Shown: in pieces, positions 24,398-32,945 of the stretch | Numbering within the stretch: the first letter of the stretch is position 1 | Layout of the letters: each line of letters begins with the position of its first letter | NCBI GenBank assembly: GCA_030427705.1 | Contig: JAUIBR010000049.1 | Location: forward strand, 1 to 48,492 | Direction of reading: 5' to 3' | DNA from: a bacterium | GTDB lineage: Bacteria; Myxococcota_A; Bradymonadia; Bradymonadales; Bradymonadaceae | Length of the DNA stretch: 48,492 nt | Notes under the pieces: generated by a model | Database searches by the model: none | Seen by the model: the letters and a program-made list of their open reading frames with translations, nothing else | Told to the model about the DNA's origin: nothing | Translations under genes and position numbers: made by a program

Positions 24398-25906
24398 ATG
24401 AGCGACTTCATTGACCGGGCCACAGCGACAGTCTTGAACGTCCGTGCGTTCCGGTCTCGTTTGGATCCAGACAGCGAATGGGGTGCAGCCATGTGCGATG
24501 TGTTGCCCCGCTTCGCACCCACCGATCATGGTGGATGGTCCAACGAGATTGAGGCGACCAAGGCCACTGAACGGTGGGCACAGGAGCATGTCGATGCGCT
24601 CCAAGCAGTGCGCAATGCCCTGGCGCAGTTGCCAACGCTCCAGAAGACCATATCCCATATCGATTTGGACAAGCCGCTGGGCGACCCGGAGCTCTTTGAG
24701 CTGAAGCGGTTCTTGTTTCAATCCGAGGTTGTGTTGGCGGCTACGAAACCGCTGAACAAGGTGTGTAATCGTTGGCACCAAACGGTTGCTGAGCTGCGCC
24801 ACGCAATCCATCCGGAGGCGCAGCCGTCGCAACGGTTTCGGCTGAGCGACCAGCTAGACCCGGCGTTGGCCAAGGCACGCGCTGACGAGAAAGCCGCCCG
24901 CAAACACATGCAAGAGCTCCGTGCTCAGTTAGAAGAAGCCATCATTCAGGAACATGGCGGCCAGTTTGACGTGCGTGGTCGTTATCAACCGCATGGTGCA
25001 CTGCCGAAAGATAAGAGGCTGGAGCTGACCTCTCAGGGCTGTTTCTTGGCCGACAAAGATCTGAAGAAGCGCCAGGGCGCGCACGAGGAAAGTCAGGACG
25101 AGGTAGCCCGGATCGAGTCCGAAGTTAGGGCAGCGCTGACCGACCTCACTCGCCCGAAAATGCCAGAACTGACAGAGATTCGAGCGTGGCTGGGTGCGTT
25201 CGACTTACGACTCGCCAAAGGGCGGCTTCGTGAAGAGATCCGAGGGTCTTGGTCGATCTGGGGAGACGCGTTCAAACTTCACTGCGGGTACGATCCGTCG
25301 ATCCCTGAAGTATCGCCGGAGCGAGTCGACTTCGAGTTCGACCGTGCGGCGGTCGTCACGGGCCCCAACATGGGCGGTAAATCCTCGTTGCTCCGTGCGG
25401 TCGGCTTGTGTGTCTGGGCGCATCAACATGCGTTGCCCGTGCCTGCGAAAGCGTTCGAATGCGTTCCTGTGCACCAGCTCATCTATGTGGGGGCCGAGGA
25501 GCGCAATGATGCGGTGCCCGGGCTTTCATCCTTCGGGCACGAGGTGACGCGATTGAAGGAGCATTGGGATGTCGAGCATCCGTCGCTCTTCTTGTTGGAT
25601 GAAGTTGGGCGCGGCACGCATCCTGAAGAGGGCGGCAGCATTGCATCGGAAGTTATCCGCCGGCTGAGCCAGGGAAACTACGTTATCGCTGCTACGCATT
25701 TCCCGGCCGTTGCGTCGATGGAAGGTGTTGAGCATTTCCGGATTCGAGGGTTGGATCACGAACGGTTGATGTCCGCTGATGGGGCCATGGAGCGCCGGCT
25801 GCGGCAGGCTATGAGCTATGCACCTGAATCTGTCGAGGCCGGCGATTCCGTGCCACGTGATGCGCGCGTGGTCGCACGGGCGTTGGGTCTACCCATTGAT
25901 GAATAG
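24398..25906 (+). CDS. Short MutS-family ATPase (not a mismatch-repair MutS)
   Basis: 502 residues. The C-terminal half is a MutS domain V: Walker A GPNMGGKSS (G322-S330, K328), Walker B LFLLDEVGRGT (D401, E402) and the His switch ATHFP. The N-terminal half is helical with coiled-coil stretches (about 150-250) and corresponds to the clamp/lever region; the mismatch-recognition domain with its Phe-x-Glu is absent. Stand-alone MutS-like ATPases of this size include reactivases of B12-dependent aminomutases, but no mutase is nearby, so that reading is weak. It may be coupled to the peptidase gene upstream (six-base gap). Confidence 0.8.
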   Translation: MSDFIDRATATVLNVRAFRSRLDPDSEWGAAMCDVLPRFAPTDHGGWSNEIEATKATERWAQEHVDALQAVRNALAQLPTLQKTISHIDLDKPLGDPELFELKRFLFQSEVVLAATKPLNKVCNRWHQTVAELRHAIHPEAQPSQRFRLSDQLDPALAKARADEKAARKHMQELRAQLEEAIIQEHGGQFDVRGRYQPHGALPKDKRLELTSQGCFLADKDLKKRQGAHEESQDEVARIESEVRAALTDLTRPKMPELTEIRAWLGAFDLRLAKGRLREEIRGSWSIWGDAFKLHCGYDPSIPEVSPERVDFEFDRAAVVTGPNMGGKSSLLRAVGLCVWAHQHALPVPAKAFECVPVHQLIYVGAEERNDAVPGLSSFGHEVTRLKEHWDVEHPSLFLLDEVGRGTHPEEGGSIASEVIRRLSQGNYVIAATHFPAVASMEGVEHFRIRGLDHERLMSADGAMERRLRQAMSYAPESVEAGDSVPRDARVVARALGLPIDE

Positions 25907-25962
25907 GGTTGTGAACACGCGCGACTCCGATATGCTTAGAGACAACTCTTTCAAGGCACATC

Positions 25963-26463
25963 ATGTCTGATGACGACACCATCAAGCGTCGCGCGCTAGA
26001 TATCTCTGCGTTGCGTGACGAGGACGAGGGAACCGAAGAGCTAGATCGCTATGCCCTCATGAAGTCGATCCAGTCTGATGCCGTCGTGGATGAAGACACT
26101 CGGCGCACCCAGAAAGTGAAGCCGGTCTCGCGCGAACAGGCAGGGCTTCCCATGGATATGCCAGCTGTGTCGGAGGAAGAGGTCCAGGACACGGCCAACT
26201 TCGCCATCCCGGATGTGTTGTTGGCTCAATTGCAGGATAGTGGCGAAACTCGGCCCACGCTTGAGCCAATTGAGACGCTCGAGGTTGAGTTCGAGTCCCT
26301 CGAAGACAGTCAGGTCTACGAGAAGACACATCACCGAACCGTAGAGTTTGAAGCGTTTGTGTCGCCAGATGGCTCGGTCAGCATCCCAAATCAGCTACTC
26401 GCGAACCGCACCATCCGCCCAGGTCAGAAGCTACGTATCGTGGCTCAACCCATCGACGAGTGA
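25963..26463 (+). CDS. Hypothetical acidic protein with AbrB-like C-terminal end
   Basis: 166 residues; AAGG lies eight bases before the ATG, and a possible promoter (TTGTGA, 16 bases, TATGCT at 25909-25936) is upstream. The first 110 residues are acidic and look disordered. The end (VEFEAFVSPDGSVSIPNQLL and IRPGQKLRIVAQPID) follows the strand pattern of a SpoVT/AbrB half-barrel: 'dG.v.iP..l......pGqklri'. Such domains dimerise and usually bind DNA, though basic residues are few here. The AbrB reading is inference. The gene ends one base before the convergent CGCGC-repeat lipoprotein gene. Confidence 0.65.
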   Translation: MSDDDTIKRRALDISALRDEDEGTEELDRYALMKSIQSDAVVDEDTRRTQKVKPVSREQAGLPMDMPAVSEEEVQDTANFAIPDVLLAQLQDSGETRPTLEPIETLEVEFESLEDSQVYEKTHHRTVEFEAFVSPDGSVSIPNQLLANRTIRPGQKLRIVAQPIDE

Positions 26464-26464
26464 C

Positions 26465-27544
26465 CTAACGGCAATCATCGATTGGCACACATGCCCAACA
26501 ATTCATCCGGACAGATAACACCGTGTCCACTGGGCAAATCGGCGGCAGAGCGTTGCACAGGACTTGTGTCCCATCGTCACAGTTTAGGGGCACACAAACC
26601 GGCGCGAACGACGGGTCACAGTTGTCACCGCAGAACCGAACCGGTTCGCCACAGTATTCGCCTTCATCGCAGAATGAGCTATCCATGCAGAAGTCAGCGT
26701 CGCGAATACAGCCGCATCCGCATTGGGTATTGCTGAACTGCTGACCGTCCACGCAGAGCCACTGCCCGATGACCGCACATTGGTCGGGGTCACGGCTGAC
26801 GTATTCGATCAACGGGTGGTCGCATTGGAACGACGTCGGATTGTTGTACCGCACACAGCCGCATCCGCAGTCGTTTTCGAAATGTTCCCATTCAGGGGCA
26901 AAGCAATCGAAGTCGATTGCAGCACATTCCTCGCGGCTCTCAGCGACATAGCTGACATCGGCCCCGGGTGGGAATTCGCAGACAGGCGGCGGTTCCGGCA
27001 AGATGCAGCCGCAGCCACACTGGTTTTCGAAATACTCCGAATCCGGAGGGCAGCCGAAATCGATGACCGCGCACTCTTCTGGTGGGGCCACAAACTCCAC
27101 GTTTGGCTGGCTAAGGAAATCGTCACAGAAGTCGTTGATCAAGCACCCACAGCCACAGTCCTGCGAGTAGAACATCTCGCCCATGCACCCGAACAAATCC
27201 TCAAAACAGATGGACGGATCGTCCTGACTACCCGGGAAGTACCAGACTTCGTCATCGGACGGGCACATGTCCGGGATGTTGTTCTCGTTGTTAACGTTGT
27301 TGATATTGTTGATGTTATTGATGTTGTTGACGTTGTTGATCACCCGCCCACAGTCCGGGTCTGGCGTCGAACAGAACGTGTCGCACTCTCCATCGCCATA
27401 CCAATTGAACTCGTCGCAGAGGTCGCGGCCGTCCACGTTCCCGCGCTCTCGGGCCTCTTCTTTCGACCAGGGTTCACCGGCCTTTTCGGTGTCTGAGCCG
27501 CAGGAGGCCAAGACGAGGAATAGCAGCGTCAAAATCAGTTTCAT
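26465..27544 (-). CDS. Cys-rich lipoprotein with Asn-rich spacer and CGCGC repeats
   Basis: 359 residues. The ATG at 27544 gives a signal peptide ending VLASC (Cys 15). A first Cys module (CDEFNWYGDGECDTFC) is followed by an Asn-rich spacer (NNVNNINNINN, about 68-90). Four repeats then occur, each about 45-50 residues and ending CGCGC (QDCGCGC, NQCGCGC, NDCGCGC, TQCGCGC), three of them with an EECA-IDF-C type middle. The C-terminal part has more Cys pairs (CDEGEYCGEPVRFCGDNC). The leader before the ATG is heptanucleotide repeat DNA with no Shine-Dalgarno sequence. It is a likely surface-displayed disulfide-rich protein. Confidence 0.8.
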   Translation of the reverse strand: MKLILTLLFLVLASCGSDTEKAGEPWSKEEARERGNVDGRDLCDEFNWYGDGECDTFCSTPDPDCGRVINNVNNINNINNINNVNNENNIPDMCPSDDEVWYFPGSQDDPSICFEDLFGCMGEMFYSQDCGCGCLINDFCDDFLSQPNVEFVAPPEECAVIDFGCPPDSEYFENQCGCGCILPEPPPVCEFPPGADVSYVAESREECAAIDFDCFAPEWEHFENDCGCGCVRYNNPTSFQCDHPLIEYVSRDPDQCAVIGQWLCVDGQQFSNTQCGCGCIRDADFCMDSSFCDEGEYCGEPVRFCGDNCDPSFAPVCVPLNCDDGTQVLCNALPPICPVDTVLSVRMNCWACVPIDDCR

Positions 27545-27545
27545 C

Positions 27546-27588
27546 GGTTTGGTTCTTGGTTCTTGGTTCTTGGTTTTTGGTTCTTGGA
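27546..27588 (-). repeat. Heptanucleotide repeat in the leader of the CGCGC lipoprotein gene
   Basis: Read on the minus strand, five or six GAACCAA-type units with one A-rich variant run up to the base next to the ATG at 27544. They occupy the place where a ribosome-binding site would be. Confidence 0.9.
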
Positions 27589-27731
27589 GTCCATCAACAG
27601 CAAAAAACGATCCGCGAATACTGGAATGTACCAAGAGTAGCAGACATGCGAATTTCCGCACGAAACGTATGCCCTCGAGTCTCAGGAATTTGTGAGATTC
27701 AATCACCGGCTCTCAAATTTCCGACAGCCCA

Positions 27732-27762
27732 CGACCAAGAACCAAAGACCAAGAACCAAGAA
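27732..27762 (+). repeat. Heptanucleotide repeat before the carotenoid cluster
   Basis: Four GACCAAGAACCAA-type units with a seven-base period, in opposite orientation to the array at 27546-27588. The two arrays enclose about 140 bases between the divergent lipoprotein and crtC genes. Confidence 0.88.
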
Positions 27763-27828
27763 CTATCGAGCACCATTTACCTTCCAATCGCATCCAAACC
27801 CTGAGATTGTGCGAATTCTGAGCGAATT

Positions 27829-28923
27829 ATGGATGTCGTAACTCTATCCCCACCCGACCACAGATTGCCGCAGGAGCTGATGCAAGCCCCTGGCGGCTTT
27901 ATCTGGTGGTACGCCGATGCAGTCGATGAACAGGGGAACGGGTTCGTGCTGATTTGGTCTTGGGGCCTTCCCTTTTTGCCTGGCTACGCATCAAGCGAAC
28001 GGCGCAGTACGCCGCAACGACCCGAGCAGCGGCCAAGTCTCAATCTTAGTGTCTACAAGAATGGGAAACTCGACTTCTATTCTTTGCAGGAGTTTGCCCC
28101 GGATGACTGCGCTTGGGACGGACAGGACACGTGGACATTTGGCCCGAATTCGATCACATCTACGGTGGAAGACGGGCGTCGTCGGATGGTCGCAAACCTG
28201 GACCTACCCGTTCCAGGAAGCTCAGAACGACTCGAAGGAACGCTCTCGGTCGATGGTGTGGCTCGTGTCGGGAACTTCGATGAATCCTCGAGTTTGGACC
28301 ACGACTGGTCACCCCTAACTGGACCGGCGCAAAGCTCGATGAACCTTAAGTTTGGCGATGTTTCGTGGTCCTCGGAAGGCCGCGGGTATCACGATCGAAA
28401 CGGCGGCCGAGTGCCAATGCACCGATTGCCATTTTCGCATTGGCTGTGGGGGCGATTGCCGTTCGCTGACAAAGAGCTGATTTACTACCTGTTCTGGCAG
28501 AGCGACGACTCAGCGCCCATCGCCTTGGCGATCGAGATTTCCGCAGACGGTACGACGGCGACACGTCAAGATGTCGAGGTATCTCTGTCCACGCCAAAAC
28601 GCGGTCTGGCAGGCATCTGGCACCGAGACCTCGTCTTGAGCATCGACGGCGAGTATTGGTGCGAGGTCGAGCACGTCAGCGTTCTCGATGATGGGCCATT
28701 TTACATGCGCTACCACATCTACGGCAGCCACTACGGTGAGTTGACCCGCGGTGTTGCAGAGCTTTGCGTGCCGGACAAGATCGATCGCGACCTGCATCGA
28801 CCGCTCGTGCGGATGCGGGTCGGTCAGGCGGCTGACAACCACAACTCGATGTGGTTGCCCCTGTTCACAGGCCCCAAATCTGGCCGCGTTGAGCGCTTGG
28901 TCCGCTCGTGGATGGGCGCATGA
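27829..28923 (+). CDS. crtC: Carotenoid 1,2-hydratase (CrtC)
   Basis: 364 residues of the CrtC/hydroxyneurosporene synthase family, which adds water to the end C=C of acyclic carotenoids to give the 1-hydroxy group. The N-terminal part has GGFIWWYADAVDEQGNGFVLIWSWG-like strands with FLPGYASS. The family signature GRGYHDRNGG (about 185-195) and the following FSHWLWGRLPF are present. It has no signal peptide; the family is membrane-associated. Its stop overlaps the glycosyltransferase start (ATGA), so it is the first gene of a coupled three-gene carotenoid operon. Confidence 0.88.
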   Translation: MDVVTLSPPDHRLPQELMQAPGGFIWWYADAVDEQGNGFVLIWSWGLPFLPGYASSERRSTPQRPEQRPSLNLSVYKNGKLDFYSLQEFAPDDCAWDGQDTWTFGPNSITSTVEDGRRRMVANLDLPVPGSSERLEGTLSVDGVARVGNFDESSSLDHDWSPLTGPAQSSMNLKFGDVSWSSEGRGYHDRNGGRVPMHRLPFSHWLWGRLPFADKELIYYLFWQSDDSAPIALAIEISADGTTATRQDVEVSLSTPKRGLAGIWHRDLVLSIDGEYWCEVEHVSVLDDGPFYMRYHIYGSHYGELTRGVAELCVPDKIDRDLHRPLVRMRVGQAADNHNSMWLPLFTGPKSGRVERLVRSWMGA

Positions 28924-30062
28924 CCAATATCGAATGGGCATACTGGGCGCTGTTGGCCGCACCAGCGGTGATGGTTCTGGGCCTAAACGTAATTAATGCA
29001 ATGTTTTGGACGCGTGGCCGACCTCGGGGTAAACGCGAGTTCACGGTTCTTATCCCCGCGCGAAATGAAGAAGCGAGCATCGAAAGATGCGTGCGAAGCG
29101 TTGCGGAGTCTGAGCTTAAGCCAAAGCAAATCGTGGTGTACGACGATGGATCGACCGACAAAACACCAGAGATTCTATCTAGCCTCCAATCCGATATCCC
29201 ATTTCTCGAAGTCGTTCAGGGAAACGGGCTCCCCGATGGGTGGGTTGGCAAACCGCATGCGTGCCACCAACTCGCATCGCATGCGGAAAGTGGGACGCTT
29301 CTGTTTTTGGACGCAGACGTTGAGCTGCAACCCGAAGGACTGAGCCGGATCGCTGGCCTGTTCGAAGACTACGATGCGTCTGTTGTCACGGCGATGCCGC
29401 GGCAACGGGTCGAGAGCTTTGCTGAAAGACTCGTCCTTCCCCTCCTTCATCTGACCTACACAAGCTGGTTGCTGCTGCCGTTGATCTGGCGCACGAATGA
29501 TCCGCGTTTCCTAGCGGCAAACGGGCAGGTGCTTGCCGTCACTCGTGAGACGTACGACGCGATTGGTGGATTCGAAGCCGTGAAGTCCGAGGTCGTTGAC
29601 GACATGGCATTCTGTCGAAACGCCAAATCCAACAAACGCCGCGTCGTGTTTGCCGATGGGCACCACATCGCAGTCTGTCGGATGTACGAGAACGCAGCCG
29701 GAGTCTGGGAAGGGTTCAGCAAGAACCTCTATGAAGGTGTCGGGGCCAACCCAATTGCGCTAGTCGCGGTTTTGATGCTCTACCTGGGCACCTTCATCGC
29801 CCCAATTGCTGGGCTGATCGCATCTATCTGGCTTCCAGAACTTTTGCTTCCAGCAGCGGTAGGAACGGTCTCGGTTTTGGCGATTCGGACGCTCCTGATG
29901 GTTCGTCACGGTCACCCATTCATCGAGTCGATTTTGCTGCATCCGCTCGCGATCCTGGCGTTTGTGTCCATTGCCATCAATTCGTTCATCTGGAACGTCA
30001 AAGGCGCGATCCACTGGAGCGGGCGAAGCTACGCGCCAAAGAAGGCTCGGAACAATGGCTAG
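28920..30062 (+). CDS. GT2 glycosyltransferase, probably for hydroxycarotenoids
   Basis: 380 residues, starting at the ATGA overlap with crtC. An N-terminal membrane helix (about 6-26) leads into a GT-A domain with TVLIPARNEE, YDDGSTD, the metal-binding LFLDADVE and VVDDMAFCR. Three or four helices follow near the C-terminus (about 280-360). The layout is that of CrtQ/CruC-type membrane glycosyltransferases, which add a sugar to carotenoids. The place between crtC and crtD supports transfer to the 1-hydroxy group made by CrtC. Sugar and exact acceptor cannot be told from sequence. Confidence 0.82.
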   Translation: MTNIEWAYWALLAAPAVMVLGLNVINAMFWTRGRPRGKREFTVLIPARNEEASIERCVRSVAESELKPKQIVVYDDGSTDKTPEILSSLQSDIPFLEVVQGNGLPDGWVGKPHACHQLASHAESGTLLFLDADVELQPEGLSRIAGLFEDYDASVVTAMPRQRVESFAERLVLPLLHLTYTSWLLLPLIWRTNDPRFLAANGQVLAVTRETYDAIGGFEAVKSEVVDDMAFCRNAKSNKRRVVFADGHHIAVCRMYENAAGVWEGFSKNLYEGVGANPIALVAVLMLYLGTFIAPIAGLIASIWLPELLLPAAVGTVSVLAIRTLLMVRHGHPFIESILLHPLAILAFVSIAINSFIWNVKGAIHWSGRSYAPKKARNNG

Positions 30063-31515
30063 CTACGACGTCGTGGTCATCGGCGCCGGAATGGGCGGAC
30101 TCGCCGCCGCCAACCTGTTGGCGGCACAAGGTAAGTCTATCTTGGTGGTCGATGCGCTGCCCGAGGCAGGCGGCAAGATGGGGCGCGCCCAGCACGAGGG
30201 CGTCTACTTCGACACTGGCCCTTCCGTCCTGACGCTCCCGGAGATCCTGGACGACATTTTCAAAGCCGCGGGAACCTCAGTCGCCGATGAAATCGAGCTG
30301 CTCAAGGGCGACCACGTCTTCGAGTACCTCTTCGCAAACGGCACGACCGTCCCTGTCCACTTTGACCCGAACGACACGCTCCAGGCGGTCCGCGAGACTC
30401 TCAGTGAAACCGCCGCGGAAGACTTGAAGCGCTTTTTGGACTACGCCAAGAACATCTGGGACGTCGCCGCACCGCATTTTGTCTACGGTCCTGCTCCCAC
30501 CATCGGCTCTGCCTTCAAGCTGGGCATGGTGAAATGGCGAGACCTGCGTAAGGTCGATCCGATGCGGTCGATGAAGGCGGCGATCGATGCGCAGGTGAAG
30601 AGTAACTACATCCGCGACATCTTGTTGCGCTACGCGACGTACAATGGGTCTGACCCCCGCAGTGCTCCGGCGACATTGAATTGCATTGCTTGGGTGGAAA
30701 TGGGAGCAGGATGCTACGGCGTCAATGGTGGCATGCATCAGGTGGCTCAGGCCATGGAGAGGGTCGCAGCCCGAAACGGCGCAGAGTTCCGCTACGACAG
30801 TCCGGTCGCAAGAATACTCACGGCAAATGGGCGGGTAAGCGGCGTGCAGATTGGCGATGAGGCCATCGCATGCGATGCGGTCGTTTCGAACGCGGACGTC
30901 GCCCATTTGGTGAACGACCTTGCACCTCAGGTGTCGTCAGTGAGCGCGCCCAAGGAGCCTTCGATGTCGGGATGGACCGCTGTCGTCAAAGCGAAGCGGA
31001 CGGACAGGCCTGCCCACCAGGTGCTCTTCCCTGAACACGATTATCTCAACGAATTCTCAGATATCTTCGACCACGATCGTCCTCCAACTTCGCCAACAGT
31101 CTATGTCTGCGCGCAAGAGAAGGCGCATGGACGCGAGGGCTGGGACGAGCATGAGCCTGTCTTCATCATGGCCAATGCGCCTGCGGAACCCGCAAATGGC
31201 GCCCGAAACGCAGATATCTGGGGCGAGCTCGAGTCGAAGGTGATGACGCGTCTGCGTGAGCGAGGCCTATTGGCCGCTGATGACGAAATCGTCTGGCGCC
31301 GCACGCCAGGCAAGCTCGCCGCCACATTCCCAGGCTCGCGCGGCAGCATCTATGGAGCTGCGTCCAACAACCAGTTCGCCGCGTTCCAACGCGCGCCGAA
31401 TGCGGTCAAAGACCTTCCTGGCCTCTATATCGCTACGGGCAGTGCGCACCCAGGCGGAGGCGTGCCGCTGTGCATGTTGTCGGGCCGGGCTGCGGTTGAA
31501 GCAATGGACGGCTAG
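30055..31515 (+). CDS. crtD: 1-Hydroxycarotenoid 3,4-desaturase type enzyme (CrtD)
   Basis: 486 residues, overlapping the glycosyltransferase gene by eight bases; the frame is open upstream, but the ATG at 30055 places the FAD site correctly. It has the N-terminal dinucleotide fold VVVIGAGMGGLAAANLLAAQ, GPSVLTLP, and a C-terminal IYGAASNN, LPGLYIATGSAHPGGGVP and LSGRAA, typical of the CrtI/CrtD family. SAHPGGGVPLCMLSG and the crtC neighbour favour CrtD, which introduces the C3-C4 double bond into 1-hydroxycarotenoids, over phytoene desaturase. Its stop codon lies within a GCTAGGG heptanucleotide run. Confidence 0.85.
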   Translation: MASYDVVVIGAGMGGLAAANLLAAQGKSILVVDALPEAGGKMGRAQHEGVYFDTGPSVLTLPEILDDIFKAAGTSVADEIELLKGDHVFEYLFANGTTVPVHFDPNDTLQAVRETLSETAAEDLKRFLDYAKNIWDVAAPHFVYGPAPTIGSAFKLGMVKWRDLRKVDPMRSMKAAIDAQVKSNYIRDILLRYATYNGSDPRSAPATLNCIAWVEMGAGCYGVNGGMHQVAQAMERVAARNGAEFRYDSPVARILTANGRVSGVQIGDEAIACDAVVSNADVAHLVNDLAPQVSSVSAPKEPSMSGWTAVVKAKRTDRPAHQVLFPEHDYLNEFSDIFDHDRPPTSPTVYVCAQEKAHGREGWDEHEPVFIMANAPAEPANGARNADIWGELESKVMTRLRERGLLAADDEIVWRRTPGKLAATFPGSRGSIYGAASNNQFAAFQRAPNAVKDLPGLYIATGSAHPGGGVPLCMLSGRAAVEAMDG

Positions 31516-31535
31516 GGGCTAGGGCTAGCGGCTAC
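31511..31535 (+). repeat. Short GCTAGGG heptanucleotide run over the crtD stop codon
   Basis: GCTAG occurs at 31511, 31518 and 31524, with GCTAC at 31531, that is spacing of seven, six and seven bases. The first unit supplies the crtD stop (TAG at 31513-31515). Confidence 0.7.
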
Positions 31536-31596
31536 TTCGGTGCTGACACGCCAGAAATGGGCATGTAGAAAAGTCTGCAAAGGTTAAGGAGACTGC

Positions 31597-32835
31597 ATGA
31601 AGTGGATTTGGGTGTTTTTGTTGGTGTTTGCGATTGGTTGTGCCGGTTCGGACGGCGCCGACGGTCAAAACGGCTCGGATGGCGAACAAGGACCTGCTGG
31701 AGAACGTGGACCCGCCGGAGAGCAAGGCGCCATGGGTGCAATGGGCGCGATGGGTGTGCAGGGCGAGCAAGGTGCCATGGGCGCCATGGGCGAAGCCGGC
31801 ACCGCAGGCGCCGAAGGCATGGTAGGCCCACAGGGACCTCCAGGTGAACCCGCTCCGAAACCAGGATTCGAAGCAACTCCTCCACAGGTCGGAACGCTCC
31901 GGCTCAGTTTCCCGATGGCCAATATCGACGTCACCCTCAATGTCGTTCGTTTCGAGACGGGGCTTCAGCAGGTCATCAACCTCGGCAGTCCAACCGGCGG
32001 CGCCGGTGCGGGTCGTGTTGAGATCAAGGAATTCGCGGCGGATGTGTTGTTCGAAGAAGAGATCGTGAATCTGCATCCTGCGATCGCGCAAGGTGCACAG
32101 GCGACCACGGTTGAGTTCACACCAACCGGCGCGGCGGCACCCCTCTTCACCAGTGCTCTCGCGGTTATCCTGGAGCTGAAGCCAACCTCCGACAGAACGG
32201 CGAACCAACAATTCACGTTCACGATCAAGCTCGGCCTTGGGAATCTCGTAATGACGCGCGGGGCGTTCTCGACAGCGATGGACCGCGTCAGCAACTTGCC
32301 GACATGCGTTAGTACCCCGTGTGGCTGCTCTGGTACCATCACACCGCTTGAGTACATCCATACGGGCGGATTACCGCTTCAACTGCAGCCCACCCAGGTC
32401 GCTGTCGACAGCTTTGACCTCGGTTGGGAAAACACCATCGACCTCGGCTCCAGCTCAGGGGGAGCTGGTGCTGGAAGATTGAAGGACAGCGGCACCACCA
32501 TCGTCGCTCCGCTTTCTGACGCGACCCTGTGCGAGTTTGCCGCGTTGGTGTACTCGCCGCCAAACCTGAGCGGCACCAAGCTGCATTACGCCAACCCTCT
32601 GAGCACGACCGGAAACCTGCTGTTCGACTACACGCTGGAAGGCGCTTGCATCACTGCTTACTCGGATTTGACGATCTTCTCCGACGATAATGGCGATATC
32701 AAGACCAGGTCCACGATGGCGATGGGCGCGCAGCAGATCACCGGGCGCACGTTCGATGCGACCGGCCAGGAGCTAAGCTCCACCACCACGAATTGGAACT
32801 TCATCGCAAACAGCACAAGCACGTCCTGCTTCTGA
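31597..32835 (+). CDS. Collagen-like lipoprotein with two Hcp-like domains
   Basis: 412 residues; AAGGAG precedes the ATG. The signal peptide ends FAIGC (Cys 15). Residues 17-85 are 23 unbroken Gly-X-Y triplets (GEQGPAGERGPAGEQ type) with Pro mostly in X, a bacterial collagen-like stalk that should form a trimer. Two related domains follow, about 153 residues apart. Each has an INLGSPTGGAGAGR or IDLGSSSGGAGAGR loop after a hydrophobic strand, then an acidic strand and a Leu/Ala helix, the order seen around the SG-GGGAGK loop of Hcp, the tube protein of type VI secretion. The second copy has extra Cys (TPCGCSG). The Hcp relation is my inference. The role is probably surface binding. Confidence 0.75.
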   Translation: MKWIWVFLLVFAIGCAGSDGADGQNGSDGEQGPAGERGPAGEQGAMGAMGAMGVQGEQGAMGAMGEAGTAGAEGMVGPQGPPGEPAPKPGFEATPPQVGTLRLSFPMANIDVTLNVVRFETGLQQVINLGSPTGGAGAGRVEIKEFAADVLFEEEIVNLHPAIAQGAQATTVEFTPTGAAAPLFTSALAVILELKPTSDRTANQQFTFTIKLGLGNLVMTRGAFSTAMDRVSNLPTCVSTPCGCSGTITPLEYIHTGGLPLQLQPTQVAVDSFDLGWENTIDLGSSSGGAGAGRLKDSGTTIVAPLSDATLCEFAALVYSPPNLSGTKLHYANPLSTTGNLLFDYTLEGACITAYSDLTIFSDDNGDIKTRSTMAMGAQQITGRTFDATGQELSSTTTNWNFIANSTSTSCF

Positions 32836-32945
32836 TTGGAGCGCCGCAGGGTGCTCAAAAGCCGGACCGCCGGTGCTCAATCCGTTGCTAATCGGGCGCG
32901 AACTCGCTAAGGTTCCGCCTTTCGCGAATAGCCCCGATTTTTGCC

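Noticed and set aside
23564-24832. 422-residue minus-strand frame across the end of the peptidase gene and the start of the MutS-like gene
   Set aside because: It spans two well-supported plus-strand genes and reads as Arg/Leu-rich antisense sequence.
32849-32880. GGTGCTCAA direct repeat after the collagen-like gene as an attachment site
   Set aside because: Only two nine-base copies, with no integrase or tRNA nearby.
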